Below, piece after piece: positions 24,941 through 32,027 of a stretch of DNA of 37,600 bases. The stretch's first letter is position 1. Each line of letters opens with the position of its first letter. The stretch comes from an uncultured Prevotellaceae bacterium (lineage in GTDB: Bacteria > Bacteroidota > Bacteroidia > Bacteroidales > Bacteroidaceae), in the NCBI GenBank assembly GCA_900314715.1, contig OMWI01000033.1, forward strand, positions 1 through 37,600, given 5' to 3'. The notes beneath the pieces are model-generated. The model saw only the letters and a program-made list of their open reading frames with translations. It did not search any database and was not told where the DNA came from. The position numbers were made by a program, and so were the translations under genes.

Positions 24941-25702
24941 TTATTTGATTATGCTTGATGATTTATGTAATATTTTCTCTACGTCAATCAGTTTCGGCTT
25001 GAAGCGATTCACTCGTAAACCGTCGTTCGTCAATGCCGAACCCATGCAATACTTGCTAAAGCCATGCGGAAAAACGCGCAACTGGCGCAACATCTCCAAC
25101 ACGGGAGAATAGCACAAGCCGTCGCGCTTCAATTCCACGATGACCAACTCACCCATGTGCTTGTTCACACCCGATACCAAATTAAAGAATTGCAAATTGG
25201 TGTCTATGGTCAATCGCTCCGTCTTCGCCTTGTTCACCAACGTGATACGATTGAAATTATTGCGAATGGCAGGGATAAGGTCGGCTCGGTCGTACTTCAG
25301 ATGCTCATGAAGGAAATCCAGTTTCTCCTGTTCATCAAGGTTCATGTCCGTTACCTTCATCCTTTTCTTCTTCGTACGACCATGATTGTTCTTCGTTTTC
25401 ACTTCCATGAACTGGAGATTAGAACTCACATACGTGCGGAAGCGCAATTTCTGCCTATTGGTATGACCACCCTGATGCACGTAAAACATATTGAAATCCT
25501 TCGTGTCGTAATACGTGGTGTCATATTTCATGTTGCGCTCTCCCCCGATTTCTTGCGCCCAATACTCCTCTTGAGCCATCTCCAAGAGTTGTTTCAACAC
25601 GGGAAGTGTTGTCACAAACTTGGTGTCTATGCGATTCATGAGCTTGATGCCGCTCATTTCCTCAAGACTGATAGGTTCAAACCGACTGAGTATCTCGTTC
25701 AT
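24941..25702 (-). CDS. VTC-domain protein, polyphosphate polymerase-like
   Basis: 253 residues. The VTC domain is a triphosphate-tunnel fold that in yeast polymerises ATP gamma-phosphate into polyphosphate. The expected tunnel residues line up: NRIDTKFV (K28), RQKLRFRTYV (R87, R89), FMEVKTKNN (E100, K102), KKKRMKV, LTIDTNLQF and LVIVELKRDG. The protein is soluble, with membrane attachment presumably supplied by the DUF4956 gene that follows. It is the first gene of a three-gene operon with a good promoter at 25723-25754. Confidence 0.88.
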   Translation of the reverse strand: MNEILSRFEPISLEEMSGIKLMNRIDTKFVTTLPVLKQLLEMAQEEYWAQEIGGERNMKYDTTYYDTKDFNMFYVHQGGHTNRQKLRFRTYVSSNLQFMEVKTKNNHGRTKKKRMKVTDMNLDEQEKLDFLHEHLKYDRADLIPAIRNNFNRITLVNKAKTERLTIDTNLQFFNLVSGVNKHMGELVIVELKRDGLCYSPVLEMLRQLRVFPHGFSKYCMGSALTNDGLRVNRFKPKLIDVEKILHKSSSIIK

Positions 25703-25722
25703 GATAAAAGTTTTAAAGCCTA

Positions 25723-25754
25723 CAAAATTAGTAAAATAGTTTCAGAAGTACAAA
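25723..25754 (-). promoter_or_regulatory. promoter of the VTC/DUF4956/DUF2490 operon
   Basis: On the minus strand TTTG (25754-25751), 20 bases, TAATTTTG (25730-25723), 21 bp before the ATG at 25702. Confidence 0.75.
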
Positions 25755-25850
25755 AAAATTCCACAAAACCTTTCCTTTTGTCGATGAATTAGTATTTTTT
25801 ACGTTGGGTAACTCCTATCAATTAAAATATAACGAAACACTTTACCCATT

Positions 25851-25936
25851 GGAAAGATTGTCAATAAATAATCACAAAAAGGGCTTAAATGGTTGCGATA
25901 TTTTGCACCAATCTTTCCGTGGCTTCAAATAAGCCC
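25851..25936. other. crossing inverted repeats (possible pseudoknot)
   Basis: A perfect 10-bp pair (25851-25860 with 25909-25918) and a perfect 7-bp pair (25881-25887 with 25930-25936) cross each other, with a small GGTTGC/GCACC hairpin between. No reading frame covers it. It lies upstream of two divergent promoters, so it is not in an obvious leader. It could be a small RNA or a chance arrangement. Confidence 0.35.
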
Positions 25937-25984
25937 GTTATTTCGCGTTTTTATAAACTGTTGAATATCAACCTATTGCAAATC

Positions 25985-26159
25985 AAAGCATATTTTTAGA
26001 TACGAAAAACGGTCGTTTATTGCCTAAAAACACCATGTTTTTCATGGAAAAAGCATAGGTTTACGCCTTCAAAAGCATTGCTCTACGTCATATAAAGCAT
26101 TGCTCTACGACATCTAAAGCATAGGTTTACGACATCTAAAGCATTGCTCTACGTTCGTA
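25985..26159 (+). repeat. 22-bp repeat cluster D (eight direct units)
   Basis: Eight consecutive units lie on the plus strand: 25985-26005, 26006-26027, 26028-26049, 26050-26071, 26072-26093, 26094-26115, 26116-26137, 26138-26159. The best ones share AAAGCATTGCTCTACG or AAAGCATAGGTTTACG plus a short ACATCT-like tail. An inverted core (CTATGCTTTAC) follows directly at about 26163. It occupies the gap between the divergent VTC operon and the 26488 operon; the rest of 25755-26393 shows only the crossing repeats at 25851-25936. Confidence 0.85.
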
Positions 26160-26393
26160 ACTCTATGCTTTACTGATAAAACACACGCATTTATCGCCAT
26201 TATCTTGATTTTTTTCGTCTCAAAAACGCTAGTTTGAGACTTTTCGTTGATGTGATTTTGTTAATAAGTTTCACAATAATTATACATATTCTTTCCTGAG
26301 ATTCTTCGCAACTTTGATTACTATACGCATACGCTTCTGGTGTTTATTGAAACACGAAAATTATATAAACTATTCTAAAAAAACAATAAATCC

Positions 26394-26424
26394 TTGCATA
26401 CAATTCCGCTTTTATCTATCTTTG
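26394..26424 (+). promoter_or_regulatory. promoter of the 26488-27158 pair
   Basis: TTG at 26394-26396, 20 bases, TATCTTTG at 26417-26424. Transcription would start near 26431, placing the 36-bp element at 26448-26483 inside the 5' leader. Confidence 0.7.
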
Positions 26425-26447
26425 TGTCAACCTTTTACCATGTAAAG

Positions 26448-26483
26448 GCTTTAAATGGTCTAATATAATTAGCATTTGAATCA
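26448..26483 (+). repeat. 36-bp leader repeat, copy 1
   Basis: It is identical over 36 bp to 27189-27224. It contains an imperfect palindrome: AAATG, two bases, CTAAT, ATA, ATTAG, CATTT. It lies 4 bp before the ATG at 26488, so it could fold in the leader and affect ribosome access, or be an operator. Confidence 0.8.
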
Positions 26484-26487
26484 TAAT

Positions 26488-26724
26488 ATGGGTATATACT
26501 TACTAAAAACTGTTTATGGTTATGTCAAGACTATGAGTCATGATGAAGCACCACGTGAAAAAGAAGCAGAGGAAGGAAGCACCGTATATATGAAATTCAG
26601 AATATTCGTAAAAGATGTTTTCAAAAAAGATTTGACTACATTATTTACAGGTAAGGATTCTGAGGAGTATAAAATAGATCAACTTGATAAATGGTGGAAC
26701 TCTTATAAAAAACAGGAAAGATGA
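26488..26724 (+). CDS. small hypothetical protein (78 residues)
   Basis: It starts at the ATG at 26488; a TTG four codons earlier is inside the repeat and less likely. The sequence (MGIYLLKTVYGYVKTMSHDE, then VYMKFRIFVKDVFKKDLTTL, ending WWNSYKKQER) is soluble, charged and without signal peptide. I recognise no family. The stop overlaps the next gene's ATG (ATGA), so it is coupled to the lipoprotein gene that follows. Confidence 0.6.
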   Translation: MGIYLLKTVYGYVKTMSHDEAPREKEAEEGSTVYMKFRIFVKDVFKKDLTTLFTGKDSEEYKIDQLDKWWNSYKKQER

Positions 26725-27158
26725 AGTATTTATTTCGAATTTTTGTTTGTATGATGATGTTTCTTCTCATAGCATGCACATCAGATCATTCATTCAAACT
26801 TGACGAGAAACAGCAGATTATAGTAGTACATAATTTACTTGTTCTAGAGATTGAATTTGATAGTTCACAAACTGATGAGGGACACTCTTTCATTATTCTT
26901 AAGGAAGATCCATATGACACGAAAGAATTGGATACAATAAGATTACAGGGTCAATCCACAGGATTAAAGATTGAAAAGTTTGATCGTTCTGGTTATAAAA
27001 AAACGCAGATGGTCAATTTACTTCCTAATAGGAAATACACAATAATCCATAGTGGAATGGGGGGGCGAGTACGTATTCAAGAATACTTTTGGACAGACTC
27101 AACAGGTAACTTAAGAGTTGATTCTACAAGAAAAAGAAAAATTGGTTATAGGGATTGA
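26721..27158 (+). CDS. hypothetical lipoprotein
   Basis: 145 residues. MKYLFRIFVCMMMFLLIAC is a lipoprotein signal with lipobox LIAC. The mature part is a short beta-rich domain (IVVHNLLVLEIEFDSS, HSFIILKEDPYD, NLLPNRKYTIIHSG) ending basic (RKRKIGYRD). No family is recognised. It is coupled to the small upstream gene by an ATGA overlap. Confidence 0.7.
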   Translation: MKYLFRIFVCMMMFLLIACTSDHSFKLDEKQQIIVVHNLLVLEIEFDSSQTDEGHSFIILKEDPYDTKELDTIRLQGQSTGLKIEKFDRSGYKKTQMVNLLPNRKYTIIHSGMGGRVRIQEYFWTDSTGNLRVDSTRKRKIGYRD

Positions 27159-27188
27159 TAGGTTTCGTGTGAACAGGAACTACTTCGA

Positions 27189-27224
27189 GCTTTAAATGGT
27201 CTAATATAATTAGCATTTGAATCA
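27189..27224 (+). repeat. 36-bp leader repeat, copy 2
   Basis: Exact copy of 26448-26483, 741 bp away in the same orientation and 38 bp upstream of the next lipoprotein gene. No consensus promoter is clear in the 50 bp before it, so it may be an internal leader in the same transcript. Confidence 0.8.
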
Positions 27225-27262
27225 AAAAAGACTATTAAGAATAGTAGGAAACAATAATTATT

Positions 27263-27802
27263 ATGAAATGCAAGCTTATGGACATTATTGGTGGAAATAA
27301 AAAATATTTTATATTGGCAATTTGTTTGATGGGACTAATGTTCAGTTCATGTCATTTTCTAACTCCTCTTTATTTGGAATCTGGTGGAATCTACAAGACA
27401 ACTCTTCCTCTTACATCAGACATAAAAATGAAAGCCAGAAAATTTAGTTGGCCAGAAGATAGTATAATACATATCAGGATTTATAAAAAAAAGGGATTAA
27501 TACCTGCATACAATTTCAGCCAATTATATTTAAGATGTGCTGATGATCATGCTAAGGTTACAAAATATTTGATATTTGAATCTGATTATGTTGATGCCCC
27601 ATTAAAAGAAGAAACCCCAGAGGATAATGAAATTCGCTTTGGGTTTATTTCTCCACATAGGACAGAAACTTTCGAAATAATCCCAAACAACTTTATGATT
27701 TTATCTGATGGCACGCCTTTATTTAAAGATACTGTCAGAATCATCATGGATTCTGCGTATTCTAAATATAAAGAAAAGAAAGAAAACAAGAACTCCAAAT
27801 GA
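27263..27802 (+). CDS. hypothetical lipoprotein
   Basis: 179 residues. A basic N-terminus (MKCKLMDIIGGNKKY) leads into a hydrophobic stretch ending LMFSSC, a lipobox. The mature part begins HFLTPLYLESGGIYKTTLPL and contains FSWPEDSIIHIRIYKKKG, with a Lys-rich end. I recognise no family and no convincing similarity to the lipoprotein before it, but both genes follow the same 36-bp element. Codon use is AT-rich compared with the housekeeping genes downstream. Confidence 0.7.
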   Translation: MKCKLMDIIGGNKKYFILAICLMGLMFSSCHFLTPLYLESGGIYKTTLPLTSDIKMKARKFSWPEDSIIHIRIYKKKGLIPAYNFSQLYLRCADDHAKVTKYLIFESDYVDAPLKEETPEDNEIRFGFISPHRTETFEIIPNNFMILSDGTPLFKDTVRIIMDSAYSKYKEKKENKNSK

Positions 27803-27866
27803 GGATTAAACTCAATGAGTCAAAATTATATAAGCTAAATTATGATTATCAATTCTTTTTCGAAAG

Positions 27867-27916
27867 AAAAAGAGATGATAGCTGCATAATATATACAAGA
27901 GCTATCATCTCTTTTC
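27867..27916. terminator. bidirectional terminator between convergent genes
   Basis: A perfect inverted repeat of 16-17 bp (27867-27883 with 27900-27916) has A/T ends, between the lipoprotein gene and the convergent asd gene. Confidence 0.85.
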
Positions 27917-27934
27917 AAACTATAGTAATTATAT

Positions 27935-28945
27935 CTATTTGATATTCCCTACCTTTATCAAATACTCTGCTATTTGAACGGCGTTAAGGGCTGCACCCTT
28001 ACGGATTTGGTCTCCACTGAGCCAGAATGTCAAACCATTCTCATCGGCTAAGTCCTTGCGAATACGTCCTACATAGACATCATCCTTACCAGCCGTTTCA
28101 AGTGGCATGGGATAAACGAGGTTGGATGGGTCATCCTTCAACGTACAACCTGGAGCAGCGGCAATAGCAGCGCGAGCCTCCTCAACACTGATTGGACGCT
28201 CCGTTTCAATCCAAACGCTTTCAGAATGACTGCGCAACGAACTCACGCGAACGCACATGGCAGAGCATTTTGCGTCGGTATGCATGATTTTTTGCGTCTC
28301 GTTGAACATCTTCATTTCCTCTTTCGTATAGCCATTATCGGTGAACACGTCGATTTGGGGAATCACGTTATAAGCCAACTGATGTGGGAATTTCTTTACC
28401 GTAACAGGCTCACCGTTCACCAATTCCTTATATTGTTGTTGCAGTTCTGCCATAGCAGCAGCACCAGCACCACTGGCACTTTGATAAGAAGCCACATGAA
28501 TGCGCTTGATATGACTGATTTTCTCCAACGGTTGAAGTACGGTTACCATCATAATCGTGGTACAATTAGGATTGGCGATAATACCACGTGGACGATTCAA
28601 AGCATCCTCGGCATTGCACTCAGGAACTACCAAAGGCACATCCTTATCCATGCGGAACGCGCTGGAATTGTCTATCATCACCGTTCCATATTTCGTAATC
28701 GTCTCTGCAAAATCCTTTGAAGTACCGCCTCCAGCAGATACGAATGCCACATCAATGTCCTTGAAGTCGTCGTTATGTTGCAAAAGTTTGACTTCATAAT
28801 CCTTTCCCTTAAACGCGTATTTTCGTCCTGCACTACGTTCAGAACCAAAAAGAACTAACTCATCCATGGGGAAATTTCTCTCGGCAAGTATGCGCAGGAA
28901 TTCCTGTCCTACCGCTCCGCTTGCACCAACAATTGCTACTTTCAT
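27935..28945 (-). CDS. asd: aspartate-semialdehyde dehydrogenase
   Basis: 336 residues from the ATG at 28945; a longer frame to 29035 would include the promoter. The enzyme reduces aspartyl phosphate with NADPH to the semialdehyde that feeds lysine/diaminopimelate, threonine and methionine synthesis, in the cytoplasm. The N-terminal nucleotide-binding loop is [17 protein letters not shown], the catalytic cysteine is in ANPNCTT (C128), the substrate region is YQSASGAG, and the acid/base histidine is in RSHSE (H240). Length and motifs are normal. It is a single-gene unit with promoter at 28981-29011. Confidence 0.97.
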   Translation of the reverse strand: MKVAIVGASGAVGQEFLRILAERNFPMDELVLFGSERSAGRKYAFKGKDYEVKLLQHNDDFKDIDVAFVSAGGGTSKDFAETITKYGTVMIDNSSAFRMDKDVPLVVPECNAEDALNRPRGIIANPNCTTIMMVTVLQPLEKISHIKRIHVASYQSASGAGAAAMAELQQQYKELVNGEPVTVKKFPHQLAYNVIPQIDVFTDNGYTKEEMKMFNETQKIMHTDAKCSAMCVRVSSLRSHSESVWIETERPISVEEARAAIAAAPGCTLKDDPSNLVYPMPLETAGKDDVYVGRIRKDLADENGLTFWLSGDQIRKGAALNAVQIAEYLIKVGNIK

Positions 28946-28980
28946 TTTATTAAATATTAATCGAAAAAATTTTTCGGCTG

Positions 28981-29011
28981 CAAAATTACAACTTTTTCTT
29001 GTAACAAACAA
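28981..29011 (-). promoter_or_regulatory. promoter of asd
   Basis: On the minus strand TTG (29011-29009), 20 bases, TAATTTTG (28988-28981), 36 bp before the ATG. Confidence 0.7.
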
Positions 29012-29103
29012 TAAATCAATTAACTTTGTAGTCATTTCCGAAGGCCTTCACTCTTTTTTCATGGTATTATTGTCACTTTACGAAAAATTAAAACACTAAT
29101 TAT

Positions 29104-29134
29104 TTTGTATTTCCCACTATTTAGATTACCTTTG
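29104..29134 (+). promoter_or_regulatory. promoter very close to the flippase-like gene
   Basis: TTTG at 29104-29107, 19 bases, TACCTTTG at 29127-29134. The first ATG of the gene is only 4 bp downstream, which leaves no room for a 5' leader. Confidence 0.7.
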
Positions 29135-29137
29135 CCA

Positions 29138-30199
29138 ATGAAAGACGAAATCATTATCGTGAAAAAAAGAGGAAACGACATATTCAAGGTTTGCATATCG
29201 CTTATTCTCGGCGGTAGCATCTTGTATTGGATGTACCGAGACTTCAATTTCAAGCAAGTGGAACAAGTGTTGTTTCATGAGATGAATTGGACTTGGATGC
29301 TCTTGTCTTTCCCCTTTGGCATTTTGGCACAGGCTTTCCGCGGCTGGCGATGGAAGTTGTCGCTGAAACCTGTTGGTGAACAGCCTCGCACGTCTACTGC
29401 CCTCAATTCCATTTTCCTCTCTTATGCCGTGAGCCTTGCCGTTCCGCGCATCGGTGAATTTGCGAGGTGCGTCGTGTTGAAACGTTACGATAACGTATCG
29501 TTTCCTAAAGCCTTGGGAACCGTTGTAACAGAACGAGTGGTAGATACGCTTATCATCGTATTGATTGCCTTCATCACGTTCGTCCTTCACATTCCCATCT
29601 TCACGAAGTTTTTTGCCCAAACAGGAACCAGCCTCGACAGCTTCCTATCAGGTTTCTCCTTAACGGGTTACATCGTAACGGCCATTTGCGGCATTTCCGT
29701 ATTGTGGTTGGCTTATTATCTCTTGCATCGACTCTCCATATATAATAAGGTAAAAGACACGCTACATGGAATATGGCAAGGCATAATCTCGTTGAAGAAG
29801 GTAGAAAATGCGCCCTTGTTCCTCATCATGTCATTGGCCATTTGGGTATGTTACTTCCTGCATCACTATCTGGCGTTCTTCTGCTTTGAAGCCACGTCAA
29901 ACTTAGGGTTTAGTTGTGGATTGGTGACGTTTATCGTCGGTAGCTTTGCCGTTATCGTTCCCACTCCTAACGGTGCAGGGCCTTGGCATTTTGCGGTGAA
30001 GACCATGTTGATACTCTATGGCGTAGCCGACAACGATGCCCTATTCTTTGTGCTCATCGTACATTCCGTGCAAACCCTATTGGTTGTTCTCTTAGGTATT
30101 TACGCATGGATAACCTTGTTATTTACGGAGAAGAGAGAAACAGAGACAAGCAACGAATTTAATAACAACAATCCTAATAATCATAAACCTATGGTTTAA
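29138..30199 (+). CDS. LPG synthase TM-domain / flippase-like integral membrane protein (UPF0104)
   Basis: 353 residues from the ATG at 29138, or 346 from the GTG at 29159, which fits the promoter better. There are six to eight membrane segments. The conserved family features are present: RGWRWKL after the second segment, AVPRIGEFARCVVLKRYD, LGTVVTERVVDTLII, and PTPNGAGPWHFAVK near the end. It is the membrane half of lysylphosphatidylglycerol synthase-like proteins without the aminoacyl-transfer domain; such stand-alone members are thought to handle lipid-linked substrates. The C-terminus (NNNNPNNHKPMV) is low-complexity, and its last codons come from repeat unit 30185-30206. Confidence 0.85.
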   Translation: MKDEIIIVKKRGNDIFKVCISLILGGSILYWMYRDFNFKQVEQVLFHEMNWTWMLLSFPFGILAQAFRGWRWKLSLKPVGEQPRTSTALNSIFLSYAVSLAVPRIGEFARCVVLKRYDNVSFPKALGTVVTERVVDTLIIVLIAFITFVLHIPIFTKFFAQTGTSLDSFLSGFSLTGYIVTAICGISVLWLAYYLLHRLSIYNKVKDTLHGIWQGIISLKKVENAPLFLIMSLAIWVCYFLHHYLAFFCFEATSNLGFSCGLVTFIVGSFAVIVPTPNGAGPWHFAVKTMLILYGVADNDALFFVLIVHSVQTLLVVLLGIYAWITLLFTEKRETETSNEFNNNNPNNHKPMV

Positions 30200-30256
30200 G
30201 GCAGCTAAACGATATCTTTACGTTGCCTAAACATATGGTTTACAAAACAAAAACCT
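30185..30256 (+). repeat. 22-bp repeat cluster E, overlapping a stop and a start codon
   Basis: Units are at 30185-30206, 30207-30228 and 30229-30250, and the start of a fourth in phase is at 30251. Cores are AAACCTATGGTTTAAG, AAACGATATCTTTACG and AAACATATGGTTTACA. Unit 1 contains the stop codon (30197-30199) of the flippase-like gene. Unit 4 supplies the pepD ATG at 30257 as the ATG of AAACCTATG. Confidence 0.75.
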
Positions 30257-31714
30257 ATGAGTGAAATTAAAAATTTAAATCCTACGTGCATCTGGAAGAA
30301 TTTTGATGCATTAACGCAAGTGCCCCGTCCGAGCGGACATTTGGAGAAAGTACAACAGTTCTTGCTTGATTTTGCCAAGCAAGCAGGTGTAGAAGCATTC
30401 ATCGACGAAGGTAGAAACGTTGTCATGAGAAAGCCTGCAAGCGCAGGAATGGAAAACCGCAAAGGCGTAATCCTGCAAGCCCACATGGATATGGTGCCAC
30501 AAAAGACACCCGAATCTACCCATAATTTCGAAACCGACCCCATACAAACATGGATTGACGGTGAATGGGTGAAGGCAAAAGGCACTACCCTCGGAGCAGA
30601 CAATGGTATGGGAGTGGCTGCTATCATGGCAATAATGGAAGACAAGAGTTTGAAACACGGTCCCGTTGAAGCGCTGATTACCGCAGATGAAGAGACAGGT
30701 ATGTATGGTGCTAACGACCTACCCGAAAACATGTTGCAAGGTGACATTCTTCTCAATCTCGACTCTGAACATTGGGGAAAATTCGTGATTGGAAGTGCTG
30801 GCGGAATCGACGTTACCGCTACGCTCGACTATAAGGAAACGGAAACCGACCCAGAAGATGCCGCCGTACGCGTAACGCTCAAGGGACTTCGTGGTGGACA
30901 CTCTGGCTTGGAGATTCATGAAGGACGTGGAAACGCTAATAAATTGATGGTTCGCTTCGTGCGTGAAGCTATCGAAGAGTGCGAGGCTCGTCTTGCCACT
31001 TGGCATGGTGGCAATATGAGAAATGCCATTCCATTCAAGGCAGAAGTGGTTCTCACATTGCCGAAAGAGAACATTGAGGCTTTGAAAGAGCTCGTTGAAG
31101 ATTGGAAAGAAGACTTCATCGACGAATTCAAGGGAATAGAAAGTGGAATAGAATTCATTGCAGAGGAAGTTGAGACTCCGAAGTTGGAAATCCCCGTTGA
31201 GATACAAGACAACATCATCAACGCCATCTATGGTTGCCACAACGGAGTATTGCGCATGATTCCCAGTTATCCCAACGTGGTAGAGACATCATCCAACCTT
31301 GCCATCATCGACATCGAAGACGGTCATGCTGAGTTGAAAGTATTGGCTCGTTCCAGTCGTGAAGACATGAAAGACTACATCGTGAAGACGTTGGAAAGCT
31401 GCTTCAACATGGCAGGCATGAAGGTGGAAACCGCAGGAAGTTACGGCGGATGGGATCCCAATCCAGATAGCGAAATCCTACACCTATTATTAAAGATATA
31501 TAAGGAATTGAACGGAACCGACGGAATCATCCAAGTAGACCATGCGGGATTGGAATGCTCGGTTATCTTAGGCAAGTATCCGCATCTCGACGTGGTAAGT
31601 CTCGGACCTACAATGAAGAGTCCTCACACCACTACTGAGCGCGCTTTGATTTCCACCATTGCGCCCTTCTGGGAGTTGTTGAAGAAGGCATTAGAGGAAA
31701 TTCCCGTGAAATAA
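30257..31714 (+). CDS. pepD: aminoacyl-histidine dipeptidase (M20 family)
   Basis: 485 residues, the normal length for PepD. It is a cytoplasmic zinc dipeptidase that cleaves Xaa-His and other dipeptides. Metal and catalytic motifs of M20 peptidases are in order: ILQAHMDMVPQ (His and catalytic Asp), TLGADNGMGVA (bridging Asp), TADEETGMYG (catalytic Glu and ligand Glu), NLDSEHWGKF (ligand Asp) and SPHTTTERALI (C-terminal His). The middle dimerisation domain includes LKGLRGGHSGLEIHEGRGNA. It is 57 bp behind the flippase-like gene and followed by a terminator. No separate promoter is visible, as the gap is filled by the 22-bp repeats. Confidence 0.95.
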   Translation: MSEIKNLNPTCIWKNFDALTQVPRPSGHLEKVQQFLLDFAKQAGVEAFIDEGRNVVMRKPASAGMENRKGVILQAHMDMVPQKTPESTHNFETDPIQTWIDGEWVKAKGTTLGADNGMGVAAIMAIMEDKSLKHGPVEALITADEETGMYGANDLPENMLQGDILLNLDSEHWGKFVIGSAGGIDVTATLDYKETETDPEDAAVRVTLKGLRGGHSGLEIHEGRGNANKLMVRFVREAIEECEARLATWHGGNMRNAIPFKAEVVLTLPKENIEALKELVEDWKEDFIDEFKGIESGIEFIAEEVETPKLEIPVEIQDNIINAIYGCHNGVLRMIPSYPNVVETSSNLAIIDIEDGHAELKVLARSSREDMKDYIVKTLESCFNMAGMKVETAGSYGGWDPNPDSEILHLLLKIYKELNGTDGIIQVDHAGLECSVILGKYPHLDVVSLGPTMKSPHTTTERALISTIAPFWELLKKALEEIPVK

Positions 31715-31731
31715 CGGAGATATATTAAGGA

Positions 31732-31769
31732 GTGGGAAGTATCAAATACAAGGTACTTCCCACCTTTTT
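31732..31769 (+). terminator. terminator of pepD
   Basis: A perfect 10-bp stem (31732-31741 with 31754-31763) is followed by CTTTTTCC, 17 bp after the stop codon. Confidence 0.85.
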
Positions 31770-31848
31770 CCATACATTTGCCATGCTATTTCGAAATTAA
31801 CCAACAAGTCAAAAATTCCCATTTTTAGGAAAAAACAAAGGCGTTTTT

Positions 31849-31878
31849 TTTGTGCTTTCCATTTTTTTTGTATCTTTG
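31849..31878 (+). promoter_or_regulatory. promoter of the corA leader
   Basis: TTTG at 31849-31852, 18 bases, TATCTTTG at 31871-31878. The start point would be near 31884, which gives a leader of about 145 nt before corA. Confidence 0.7.
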
Positions 31879-31907
31879 CAGACGAAAAAACAAAATTTAA
31901 CAAAGAA

Positions 31908-31949
31908 ATGGACGATTATCACGCGGAATACACGAAACAATCAGCGTGA
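31908..31949 (+). CDS. leader peptide upstream of corA (13 residues)
   Basis: ATG to TGA encodes MDDYHAEYTKQSA. It begins about 25 nt after the predicted transcription start and is the first ATG of the transcript. Its last codon and stop lie within the 5' arm of the hairpin at 31944-31979, the arrangement used in translation attenuators. Early acidic residues (DD, E) recall Mg-sensing leader peptides such as MgtL, though the similarity is only in style. Confidence 0.55.
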   Translation: MDDYHAEYTKQSA

Positions 31950-32027
31950 GGGTTCAGCCAAAAGTGCTAATCCTCATGCGTATTTAGTATTATTCACACG
32001 CATTTCATTAACGTGGAGGATTAGCAC
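31944..32027 (+). promoter_or_regulatory. two mutually exclusive hairpins controlling corA translation (candidate attenuator)
   Basis: Hairpin 1 pairs GCGTGAGGGTT (31944-31954) with AATCCTCATGC (31969-31979) over 11 bp, including two G-U pairs. Hairpin 2 pairs GTGCTAATCCTC (31964-31975) with GAGGATTAGCAC (32016-32027), a perfect 12 bp, and ends directly at the corA ATG with the GGAGGA ribosome site (32015-32020) almost wholly in its 3' arm. An inner 6-bp stem (31976-31981 with 31998-32003) extends it. Bases 31969-31975 are used by both, so only one can form at a time. Confidence 0.7.

Noticed and set aside
25985-26159. The repeat arrays as a CRISPR array
   Set aside because: Units are about 22 bp and directly adjacent with degenerate sequence and no unique spacers; there are no cas genes.
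28946-29035. N-terminal extension of asd
   Set aside because: It would place the start codon upstream of the promoter, and homologues begin at MKVAIVG.
31884-32027. Known Mg2+ riboswitch (M-box) upstream of corA
   Set aside because: The leader is only about 145 nt, too short for the M-box core, and I see none of its conserved blocks; the two-hairpin/leader-peptide layout explains it better.
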